Assembly (NCBI GenBank): GCA_000469685.2
Contig: LS997563.1
Coordinates: 42,045,151-42,109,150 of the forward strand
DNA: 64,000 nt
Source of the DNA: Haemonchus contortus
Taxonomy: Eukaryota; Nematoda; Chromadorea; Rhabditida; Trichostrongylidae
Direction of reading: 5' to 3'
Shown here: positions 11,220 to 20,900 of the stretch, one piece after another
How the letters are laid out: every line of letters begins with the position of its first letter
How positions within the stretch are numbered: the stretch's first letter is position 1
Made by a program: the position numbers and the translations under genes
Notes under the pieces: model-generated
Databases searched by the model: none
The model's input: only the letters and a program-made list of their open reading frames with translations
What the model was told of the DNA's origin: nothing

Positions 11220-11727
11220 CAGTAGCGCTCAAAAGTATCCGGCCAACTTTAACTTGCCGTAACGTTTTTCCCAGTGAAGCAAATCGCATGAAATTTTGAT
11301 ATGTTTAAGAGAAGCATATCTCACACTATCCAACACTATTTGACCGCAAAGCAGCAATGTCCACATAATAAGGGAAGGCGTTTGTAGACTATGCTGAAAG
11401 CAAGTTTGTGACGTCTGCAGTTATTCCGACCTTATGTACGTTTTTCTTCTCTTCTGAGTTCGACATTAGCGCTCGTACACTTAAAACATGGCAAAAAGGA
11501 AAGGATTCCCAGAAGGACCACCATTCGTATTTCCACTTGATTTTTTGTTCAAGACCTTTTGGATATCTGGAACAAGATCAGATTGCATGTTAATAGTGGT
11601 AAATACTCACACTACGCCCATGCTACACATATTGAAATTTTGCTTGATTAGATCCAGTAGGAAAGGAGTTATGACTGAAAATTACAATTGGAGTTAGCAT
11701 TTCGCCGAATACTTTTGAGCGCTACTG
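11220..11727. mobile_element. Non-autonomous Tc1-like element (508 bp) with intact ends
   Basis: Left end CAGTAGCGCTCAAAAGTATC; the reverse complement of the right end is CAGTAGCGCTCAAAAGTATT. The match extends to 27 bases with three differences. TA flanks both ends (11218-11219, 11728-11729). CAGT with GCGCTCAAAAGTAT is the usual Tc1-like terminus. No transposase motif is seen inside. Confidence 0.88.
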
Positions 11728-11729
11728 TA

Positions 11730-11800
11730 CATATTCACACATGCACAATGCATACACCCACATATATGTACACACATACATACACAAGTGCACGCACAAA
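11730..11800. repeat. CA/TG-rich microsatellite, right half
   Basis: Continuation of the tract at 11150-11219 (CACACATGCACAATGCATAC, ATATATGTACACACATAC). The two halves were joined before the element at 11220 inserted. Confidence 0.7.
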
Positions 11801-11939
11801 AGTATTATTCGACATGCTTTTTTTCCAGTTGTAGTGGCGTCCCTGCTTTTCGTCCCTGTCGGGAATTTGGAAGTCTGGATTTTCCTCTGCCTAGGAAGAT
11901 TCCGAGTATGTCCTTTTCACAGCAATGACGAATGACGCT

Positions 11940-13797
11940 GACTGCATGTTCTAAGGCGAAAAATCAAGCGGCGAAAATTCCGATGCACCAACTTCTCACG
12001 TGGCCACGATTCTACGACTAAGAACATCTTTTCGGTATAAAATGTTCTCAGATGTGAAAACTTGATAACGTTGAAAGTTGGTCCCGGAAGGATTTCAGGT
12101 GTCTTTCTATTTCAGCCTACTAGCGGAAGGGATGCAGAGTAGAACATTGGTGGCGAAGAAAATTTGAGGCATTCGAGGGATATAAGGCTTCTGATGTGTT
12201 TTGAATTGAGAGGTTGTAAGGGTTTATGACGGCGAAAGAGGTGGTACTTAGACGAGATGCCAGTCGTGTACAATTGCATAAAGTGTCGGCTGCCAGCGAA
12301 AAATGCCAATGATAGCTTCCCGTCGAACCTATAGACATGACTATGAATTATCAGTTATTTGAATTTTTATCGTGCAGCTTTTAGTGGAAATAGGCAAGAA
12401 CTAATTTCCAGATGTAGTGAGAAGCAGTTTGTTTCAATTTGGACTGCTGAAAAAGGCATTTAGATGTTGCTCTGAAGAACAACGGAACATTCATCTCCCC
12501 TAACCGAAAGCAACTCTCTTCTTAACACGCCACCACTTTGGAAGTCGCTCCTAAAGAGCAAGTGGAGAGGATGGCAGCTTGCCTTTTCAAATTGTTGATG
12601 GGTTCTCGCCTTGGAACGGTTCCGGTATTCAAGGGAAGGTTAGTGACTTGCCTTTGTTTTATGAAGTTAATACATTTATTAGGATGGTTATTGAATATTA
12701 GATATTCGTTCTATTCGGGTAATGTGCTTCGGATGTTTATATGCAAACTGCAGTTATGCAGTTGCATATGAACATCGTGGGGGCGGGACTAGGTCTCAGG
12801 GTTTTGACGATTAGTGCAAGCCAACGACACCCATGGTTCGTTACTCCATTCCAATCAGGAAACCGCAGCAACGTTCTGAGACGCACAGAATCGTACACCT
12901 TGCATAAAAACGTCAGATTACATCGTTACTAAGACCGTTGTTCTGTGAAGCATATCCTTTCACTGATTTGAAACAACGAATAAGCCCTGACGGAAGGTAC
13001 GTTCCGGTCACGTGGGTCCGTTGTAGGTGTCATATTTGGTTCAGCAAAATTACGATATACCCTAGAAATAAAAAAACTAGTACATTATACAGCACCAAAG
13101 AAACCGAGAGCGAAGGGACTATCGACATCACGGATGGTACAGAGGCCCGAGGCCGGGGAGTAGGGGAACGAGTAGGGAATTCTGCAGGAATGGTCGTCAT
13201 TTGTTCAGTCCTTTTCGATCGCTACGACGCCTTTCATTCATCTTCTCGCCTTCATAATCAGAAGGCATGGTCAACAAATCGAAGGGGAAGCTGATCCTGA
13301 TTTTCTACTCAATTTCGAGCTCTTACAGCTGCTTCTCTGTTTATCAGTACGCCTGAAGGATTTCGATATCGTCCGATAATTCTAGCCTACGGTATCTGGC
13401 AGCAATGCCAGTGGCTTTTGAATGAAAGACGCGAGAGTTGTAGAAGAAAGTGAAGAATAGTGATATGGCTCGTACACAGTGCTGATAACCCCAACCTTGC
13501 TCTAGGTATTGATCCTATCACAGCTATTGCCTAGAGTGAGGCTTCATTTACAGCTTGTTTCTGCCCTGTCCAGTCTTCTGTCCTGAGTGCTCGTCCGGTA
13601 GGTTCAGCTTCATCCCTAAGAACTCAAAAGCTACACTTGCACCAAGCGCACTGGAAGGCTTCTACTGGTTTAGCGTGTGTTTCACGGCCTCTTGAATGGT
13701 TTGTTAAAAATGCCATTTTGTGACCGCCATGTCGATCACCATTTCGCAGTGCACCTGGTGTAGCCAACACCTCCGAGCTAATGGCGATCAAGTTTTC
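11940..13797. other. Upstream region of the giant module gene
   Basis: Open frames of up to 118 codons exist (for example 12938-13294), but none shows a recognisable family or a consistent exon chain. The promoter of the 13.8 kb gene should lie in or before this stretch. No core element is identifiable by eye. Confidence 0.4.
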
Positions 13798-13803
13798 AGG
13801 GCG
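13793..13803 (+). promoter_or_regulatory. Acceptor (probably trans-splice) four bases before the giant ORF start
   Basis: TTTTCAG ends at 13799, and ATG follows at 13804 after GGCG. The long frame stays open upstream to another ATG at 13729, but the acceptor argues that the mRNA begins at 13800. That spacing is typical of spliced-leader addition in nematodes. Confidence 0.55.
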
Positions 13804-16800
13804 ATGGAAAATCATAACAACCTGAGTTTGTCATGTCTGTCATGCAGAAGGGAATCCACATCGAGGAAGCCGGAATGGTGGGAGACCGCCTTTTTGAGGA
13901 GCGGGAAGATTGAAAGGAGTGAATTGTCAAAGAGCTCGAAAAGCGAAACAACCAAGGATCGAAAGAAAAAGAGCAAGTCATCGCTTTTTCTATGGAAACG
14001 AAAGTCTAAAAAAATGAAAGCAAAAAAGAAACAGAAGGAGCAGGCGGGAGATATGCGAAACGAAAGCTTTGAGTCGTCAAGCAGTACGAACAGCAAAGAT
14101 GTCGATATGTCGGACAGAAGAAAAGGTGGTAAATCTGAATTGGATCGGAATATGAGGAAAAGGTCAGTGGGATCGCCTTCAAGAACTGGAAAGGCTAGCG
14201 AGCACTCCAAGGATCCGCCCAAGAAGAGCAAGTCATCGGTTTTCTCATGGAAACGAAAGTCTAAAAAGAAAAAAGGAAAAAAGAAAAAGGAAATGGTGGG
14301 AGATATGGCGAGCGAAAGTGACGAGTCATCAAGCAGTACCAGAAGTAATGAAGTCGAAATGCCGGATAGAGAAAAAGGGGGTAAGCCTGGTGAGCAAACC
14401 AGCAAAACAACGAAGAAGCGCAAGGGATCTCCCTTCTCTTGTAAACGGAAGTCTAAAAAGAAGGAAACGAATAAGAAAAAGGGAATGTTGGGGGATGTGG
14501 CGAGCGAAAGTGCCCAATCGCCGAGCAGTACCGGAAGTAATGAAGTCGAAATGCCCGACAGAGAAAAGGGAGGCAAGTCTCAAATGGACCAGGCCGGCAA
14601 AACCACTAAGAGGAGTAAGAGATCGCCCTTCTCTTTTAAACGGAAGCCCAAAAAGAAAGAAACGAAAAAGAAAAAGGAAATGTTGGGAGACGTGATGAGC
14701 GAAAGTGAAGAATCACCAAGTAGTACCGGAAGTAGTGAAGTCGAAATGCTGGATAAAGGAAGAGAAGGGAAAGCTAATGTGGATCAAACCAGCAAAACCA
14801 CCAAAAAGAGTAAGGGATCCCCTTTCTCATGTAGACGGAAATCGGGGAAACCCAAAAAGAAGAAAGAAAAGAAGAGCAAGAAGGGTAAGAAGACAAAGGA
14901 CATGCCCATCAGTGGGGAGAGTGAAAGCGAAAAATCGCTTAGCAGTACGAGGAGTGATGAACCCGAGATGTTGTACAGAGAGAAAGGAGGCAAAACTGAA
15001 GTGGGCCCGACCAACAAAACAGCTAAGAAGAGCAAGGGATCACCTTTTTCATGCAAACGAAAGTCAGGGAAGCCTAAAAAGAAGAAAGAGAAAAAGAAAA
15101 AGGATCCGTTGGGTAGTGCGGAGACTGAGAGCGTAAATTCGCTCAGCAGTGCGAGGAGTGATGAACCCGAAATGTTGGACAGAGAGAAAGGAGGCAAAGC
15201 TAAAGTGGGCCCGACCAACAAAACGGCTAAGAAGAGCAAGGGATCACCATTTTCATGCAAACGAAAGTCAGGGAAGCCTAAAAAGAAGAAAGAAAAGAAG
15301 AAGAAGAAGGATAAGAAGAAAGAGGAAGACATGTTGGGTAGTGCAGGGAGTGGAAGTGATGAATTGTCAAGCAGCCCAGGGAGCAGTGAATCTGAAATGT
15401 CGGACCCACGCAAAGGCGACAGGCCTGAAACGAACCAAACCGGTAAACCCACCAAGAAGAGCAAAGGATCGCCGTTTTCATGTAAACGGAAATCAGGGAA
15501 GCCTAAAAAGAAGAAAGAGAAGAAAAAGAAGAAAGAAAAGAAGAAAAAGAAGGACATGTTGAGTGGTTCATTGAGTGAGAGCGAAGAATCACCAAGCAGC
15601 AGTATCAGGAGCAATGAAGCTGAAATACCGGACAGGGGCCAAGGAGGCAGATCCGCAATGGACCAAGACACCAAGACCACTAAGAAAAGCAAGGGATCGC
15701 CTTTTTCATGTAAGCGGAAGTCAGGGAAACCTAAAAAGAAGAAAGAAAAGAAAAACAAGAAAGAAAAAAAGAAAAAGAAGGATACGTTGAGTAGTGCAGA
15801 AAGTATAAGCGACGAATCGTTCAGCAGTCCAAGAAGCGATGAAGTTGAAAGGTCTGACATAGAAAAGGGGGACAAACCCATTGTGGAACAAACCGACAAA
15901 ACCACTAAGAAGAGCAAAGGATCACCATTTTCATGTAAACGAAAGTCAGGGAAGCCCAAGAAGAAGAAAGAAAAAAAGAAAAAGAAAAAAGACAAGAAGA
16001 AAAGGGACTTGTCAAGTAGTACGGTGAGTGATACCGGAAAATCCTTGAGCAGTGCGAGAAGTGGTGAAGCCGAGATGATGGACAGAGAACAAGGAGGCAG
16101 ATCCACAATGGACCCAGATAACAAGAGTACTAAGAAAAGCAAGGGATCGCCTTTCTCATGCAAACGGAAGTCAGGAAAGCCCAAAAAGAAGAAAGAAAAG
16201 AAGAAAAAGAAGGATAAGAAGAAAAAGAAAGATTCGTTAAGTAGTGCAGAAAGTGGAAGCGATGAATCATTCAGCAGTCCTAGAAGCGATGAAGTTGAAA
16301 GGTCTGACCTAGAAAAAGGGGGTAAACCCATCGTGGACCAAACCGGCAAAACCCCTAAAAAGAGCAAAGGGTCGCCTTTTTCGTGTAAAAGGAAATCAGG
16401 GAAACCTAAAAAGAAGAAAGAAAAGAAAAAGAAGAAAGAAGAGAAGAAAGAGGAGGACTCGCTGGGTAATGCGGAGACGCAAAGCGAAGTATCGCTAAGC
16501 AGCGCTAGGAGTGAAGCTGAAATGTTGGGCAGAGAGAAAGGGGGCAGAGCTCATGCAGACCAAACCAGCAAAACAACCAAGAAAAGCAAGGGATCGCCTT
16601 TTTCATGCAAAAGAAAGTCAGGAAAACCCAAAAAGAAGAAAGAAAAGAAGAAGAAAAAGAAGAAAGACATGAAAGGCATGCCGAGTGAAAGTGATGAGTC
16701 GTTGAGCAGTACGGGTAGCAGTGAAAGCGAAATGTCTGGTAGAGAAAGGGATGACAAGACCAGTTTGGATCAAATCTTAGGAGGAAGATCGAAAGGTCCA

Positions 16801-17949
16801 CCACGGAAAGGCCCACCACCGTCGAGTGCAAGATCTCCGGGAAGTGTTGATGCAAGATCTCCGGGAAGTGTTGAAGGCGCACCCGAAAAGAGAAAGTCGC
16901 ATTTTTTGTTCAAACGGAAGTCTAGATCCAAGATGGTAAAGCAGCAAAATCTACCGAAAAGTACGAAAAGTGAAAGCGAAGTATCCCAGAGCGTCGCTAG
17001 AAGCAGTGAAGACGATTTGTCAGGCAGAGAAGAAGGTGGCAAAGCCGAACCCCCTAAGAAAAGCAAGAGGTCGTTCTTTATATTCAGACGAAAGTCTAAA
17101 CCGAAGAAGGCAAAGAAAGACAAGAAGAAGAAGAAGATGAAGAAGAAGAAACAGGAGGAAAGCCTGGAAAGTGAAAGTGACGAATCTCAAACCAGTATGA
17201 GTACAAAAGAGAGGGAGATATTTGGTAGAGAAGAAGTAAGCAAGACCAGTTTGAATCAAATGATAGGAGGAAGATCGAAGGGCCCATTATCAAGAAGCGC
17301 AAGGTCCCAGAGAAGTGGAAAATCGAAGGACCCATTATCAGGAAGCGCAAGGTCCCAGAAAAGTGGAGGACCGAGGTACCCATTATCAAGAAGCGCAAGG
17401 TCCAAGAGGAGTGCCATATATCCAATTGAGCAAAGCAGACAATCGCGTTTTTTACTCGAGTCCAAATCAGAGAAAGCCAAGAAGAAAAAGAAAGAACAGT
17501 TGAAGAGCGGAAGCGGTGAATTTATAAGCAGAGGAAGAATCAGAGAAGAGGAGATGTGGGACAGAGAAGGAGGTGGCAGGAGTCAACTGGACCCCATCTG
17601 GGCTGTAAGCTCGAAGGGCGCATCTTCAAGGAGTCCCGAGTTCGGCGGAAGCTCTGAGGGTGAAACAAAAAAACGCAAGTTTGCTTTTTTGCCATGGAAG
17701 CGGAAAAAGGCAAAGAAGCCAAGGAAAAAGAAGAAGTCCAAGATGCGCAAACAGCCCAGGTCACCGAGGACTTCCAGCTCAAAAGCTTTCAGTACGTCAA
17801 GCAGAAACCTCGGATACTCATATGAAGAAGTGTCGTCCGCTGACCTTTCTTCGGTTCCCCTTTCGGATTATGAAAGCAGCCCGGAAAGAGCTAGAGAAGA
17901 CCCAGTGGAGTTGATGGAGTTTGGCGAACTGGAAAGTAGACCATCCTAG
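13804..17949 (+). CDS. Giant tandem-module Lys/Ser-rich protein, first exon (1381 codons to TAG)
   Basis: No known family is recognised. The frame is about 17 tandem modules of roughly 65-75 residues. The nine best-conserved (about 14800-16680) start with KKSKGSPFSCKRKSGKP, continue into a run of 10-20 Lys/Glu, then an acidic Ser block (SESDES-SSTRS-E-EM-DREKGGK). Earlier and later copies keep the pattern basic block, Phe and Ser, KRKS, but vary: SSLFLWKRKSKK, SHFLFKRKSRS, SFFIFRRKSK, FAFLPWKRKK. After module 13 comes a Gly/Pro/Ser/Arg spacer (RSKGPPRKG, RSARSPGS repeats). Bases 17790-17946 are acidic and Ser-rich. The basic-aromatic-serine block resembles the MARCKS effector domain and typical PKC sites. 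I infer, without proof, reversible binding to acidic membranes. The in-frame TAG at 17947 may end a short isoform; the frame continues sensibly past it to a donor at 18080. The long minus-strand open frame opposite is a composition shadow. Confidence 0.8.
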   Translation: MENHNNLSLSCLSCRRESTSRKPEWWETAFLRSGKIERSELSKSSKSETTKDRKKKSKSSLFLWKRKSKKMKAKKKQKEQAGDMRNESFESSSSTNSKDVDMSDRRKGGKSELDRNMRKRSVGSPSRTGKASEHSKDPPKKSKSSVFSWKRKSKKKKGKKKKEMVGDMASESDESSSSTRSNEVEMPDREKGGKPGEQTSKTTKKRKGSPFSCKRKSKKKETNKKKGMLGDVASESAQSPSSTGSNEVEMPDREKGGKSQMDQAGKTTKRSKRSPFSFKRKPKKKETKKKKEMLGDVMSESEESPSSTGSSEVEMLDKGREGKANVDQTSKTTKKSKGSPFSCRRKSGKPKKKKEKKSKKGKKTKDMPISGESESEKSLSSTRSDEPEMLYREKGGKTEVGPTNKTAKKSKGSPFSCKRKSGKPKKKKEKKKKDPLGSAETESVNSLSSARSDEPEMLDREKGGKAKVGPTNKTAKKSKGSPFSCKRKSGKPKKKKEKKKKKDKKKEEDMLGSAGSGSDELSSSPGSSESEMSDPRKGDRPETNQTGKPTKKSKGSPFSCKRKSGKPKKKKEKKKKKEKKKKKDMLSGSLSESEESPSSSIRSNEAEIPDRGQGGRSAMDQDTKTTKKSKGSPFSCKRKSGKPKKKKEKKNKKEKKKKKDTLSSAESISDESFSSPRSDEVERSDIEKGDKPIVEQTDKTTKKSKGSPFSCKRKSGKPKKKKEKKKKKKDKKKRDLSSSTVSDTGKSLSSARSGEAEMMDREQGGRSTMDPDNKSTKKSKGSPFSCKRKSGKPKKKKEKKKKKDKKKKKDSLSSAESGSDESFSSPRSDEVERSDLEKGGKPIVDQTGKTPKKSKGSPFSCKRKSGKPKKKKEKKKKKEEKKEEDSLGNAETQSEVSLSSARSEAEMLGREKGGRAHADQTSKTTKKSKGSPFSCKRKSGKPKKKKEKKKKKKKDMKGMPSESDESLSSTGSSESEMSGRERDDKTSLDQILGGRSKGPPRKGPPPSSARSPGSVDARSPGSVEGAPEKRKSHFLFKRKSRSKMVKQQNLPKSTKSESEVSQSVARSSEDDLSGREEGGKAEPPKKSKRSFFIFRRKSKPKKAKKDKKKKKMKKKKQEESLESESDESQTSMSTKEREIFGREEVSKTSLNQMIGGRSKGPLSRSARSQRSGKSKDPLSGSARSQKSGGPRYPLSRSARSKRSAIYPIEQSRQSRFLLESKSEKAKKKKKEQLKSGSGEFISRGRIREEEMWDREGGGRSQLDPIWAVSSKGASSRSPEFGGSSEGETKKRKFAFLPWKRKKAKKPRKKKKSKMRKQPRSPRTSSSKAFSTSSRNLGYSYEEVSSADLSSVPLSDYESSPERAREDPVELMEFGELESRPS

Positions 17950-20900
17950 TTCCCACGGAGGAAGAAGGCTCCTGGTTTTCGATCTCAACGGAAGGCTTCT
18001 GGAATCTCCAGCGAAGGAAGCAAGACTCCTAAATTCCATCCGAAACGGAAGAGAACTGGACGACCAGCGATGGAAAGAGGTACGACTTCAATGTAACCGT
18101 AGAGCAAGCTTATCAGATCGCCTCCTACCCTCCTGACGTCCCGTCCTCCACAAACGGGAGACCCCATGCACGGATCGAGCGGTCAATGAAAATAAAACTC
18201 CAGCATAGATCCCGGTTCTTACAGTGGTCCTGACTCGCCTGGTTACTACTTATCACAGTCAGACAATAAACAGTCTACCGAACCATCCGCTTGTCCAAAA
18301 CCTTTTTCTAAAGCGTCTCATATGTGGCAGGGTTGGGATGTGGTGTGGGGGGGGGGGGAGGGGGGAAGCACGATTCGTGCGATTCTGGGTGCGCGCGGCT
18401 AATTGCGCGGCGGAGTTCGTGATGATTCGAACGACTCTGACGCCTACTATTGGAGCACAAACTTGAACTAAAGCAGACTAGTAGGATCAGCTGACCATAC
18501 CCAACTATTCTACTTCAAGTTTGTGCCCCAATAATAGGCGTCAGAGTCGTTCGAATCGCACCGAATTTCGCCGCGCAATTTGCCGCGCGCACCCAGAATC
18601 GCACGAATCGGCACACACCCGGTGTGTGGGATAAGTGTATGGCGTAGAATGGAACATGTCGTCCGTAACGGTTCCACGTCCACTGCATCCTATTTTACGA
18701 TAAGATCGCCACGAGTACTGGGTTCTCGTTTGGGATTTCCGATATTTCTATGTAGTATTCGGGCTTGATGATTTATGCAATACTGTAGAGACTCTCCGAG
18801 GGATTAGTTTTTAGTTGTCCTCTGAGCGGAGTTCCGGATGCGTGGACATTCCAGTGCGGTCTTCCAGATCATTAGATACATACTGGATCAGTACGATAGG
18901 AAATTAACAGAATGGAATTGGTCCGCGTAGTGTCCGCTCATGCTCAGATGTAGGAGGTGGAGTGAAGAAACTCAAGAGTTCACTTCTCTGTAACAGTATG
19001 CATAAGTACAGTATGTGATTCGCTCCGCGACCTCCCAGGGCTTTGCAGGCAGTGAGGGCAGTCTAGCTATTACCAGACTTTATCACGTCAACCTTCGTTG
19101 AACGACCCACATTCGTGAATGAAACACCGAGATCAACCAGGTCGGATGATAAGCTCCTATCAGAAACTACCCGTGAGTGGGATCGTTCTAGGTGTGTTCT
19201 TCTATCAAGAAGGTGGATGAAAGGAGTACGGGTGATTATAGTACGGAATAATGCATTGCCCACTGGAAACTGACTAGGCCAAACCGAACAACCGCGGAAT
19301 CCACGACAGGGAATCGTATATAGGAAAAAAGTTGACATGACACAACCCTTTCCCCTTTGACCCTAAAAGTTATAGCGAGTATTGATCCCTTGAGCGCAAT
19401 TCAGAGGAGAAGCCTACCGAGCAATTTCACCGATTACTGGATCATCTTGCTACCAAATCATTAGTTCAGATGAATCGTCAGTAAGTTCTGGAAGGTCGGC
19501 CAGATCATCAGTTATTGGTGGAACGTCCGCCAGATCGTCAGTAGGTGCTGGAAGGTCCGTCAAAGAGTCCCCATCGTCTACAAGGACTGTTTCGCAACGA
19601 TTGGAAGCCCTTGAAAGAGCCGAGAGGAATTTCGAAAAGGACATGTTGGATCTTGCTGAGAAAAGACGAGAGATCTGGGTGAGTTCCGCTCGCCGTAGCC
19701 TTTATTATGAACTTTTACCGAGTTAATTAGTACTTTTACTTAGGAATTCTGGCATAACAGTAATAAGCTGCCCATATCACAATTTCTTCTCACCGTACCA
19801 CCGCTAGCCTGGTCGTTCTTATCATTGGTGGTGTGCTTATTCGTCAAAATCATCTTTATCTGTTTCATATTCAGCATGGTGAGTGCAATTCGGTGGCACA
19901 ACTTTGGAGAAGTGAATTATGCAGGGGGCTAACAAGTGCGAAAATTCAGGGAGGAATCCCCAGACGTGCGAGGAAGATCTCCTTTCTGAATTTTCGTTTT
20001 TGTGGGGTTAGGGTTGACTGGGAAAAAGCCAAATACCTAAACATTTTCTGTGTTTCAGCTTTTTCACTCTGCTGGAGGTCCACTCGTGTATCTTATCCTT
20101 TTTATGATCGTAGTCATTGGATCAGCCTGTGTTACTGTGAAAGTGCTAGGAGCAAGGACAAGAAGTACTTGTTCAAAATTGAATTCCTTTCAAAAATAGG
20201 ATTGGTGCTGCGACAGAAGCACTCACTGGTTTGCCCGCTCCTGAGAACGAACTCCGCTCCGTTGGATAGCAAATACTGGGCTTGGATTACAGGGAGAATC
20301 TTGGGGATGTTCGACGTTTGTCGATTCCATTTGGGATTTCGCAAATCATACATTCGAAATCCGCTTATCCGCTTAAGAAGGTGGGGAGGTGGGCATGGGT
20401 AAGGGATAGGAGTTATACGCATAACAAGCGATCATTTTTAGTAAGACTTGTTTGATTTCCCTCTTGCTTTCTGCCGAGATAACCTCTCTTACCTGACTTC
20501 CATTTGATCATCGACTTGTTCAGGCAAGCAGTTAAGTCTCCAGTCCTCTTTGTTGCGAAGTGGCCATGTAGTCGAGTGACCCGCCTCGCTTTAGAAATAC
20601 GGGGCCATATATTCCATCCTTTCGGAGCTTTCCTACAAAAGTCTGATAATCAGGGTGGCAGCTTTCCAGGTGTTGTTCGACATCCTGAAGAAGCCAGCGG
20701 TGACTGCACCAGTGTAATTACAAGATCGCATGACATGTCCTGCGCCCTGTATCCTTAAAATTTCTGGCGCAAGCAGTAGCGACCTTATCCTAGCTCAATG
20801 GCGAAACTATTAGGTTGGCGCATCAGTCTTTGTACCTTTTCCACCCATCCACTCAGGTGATGAGGTATCCATGCTCTGAATCTCCATATCTTTTTGAGGC

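Noticed and set aside
12938..13294. A 118-codon plus frame upstream of the giant exon
   Set aside because: No Met-led domain, no donor that joins the acceptor at 13799 in a meaningful frame, and uneven composition.
14318..15790. Arg/Lys-rich plus-strand frames of 70-140 codons in a shifted frame
   Set aside because: Shadows of the same AAG-rich repeat; each stops within one or two modules.
14784..16367. A 527-codon minus-strand frame rich in Phe/Leu/Ser, resembling a multi-pass membrane protein
   Set aside because: It is the reverse complement of the AAG/AAA/GAA-rich module repeats; the hydrophobicity follows from TTC/CTT codons. It has the same periodicity as the sense frame and no splice or start context.
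17934..17949. A 14-base intron GTAGACCATCCTAG that would remove the in-frame TAG
   Set aside because: Far below any known spliceosomal intron length, and its removal would also shift the frame.
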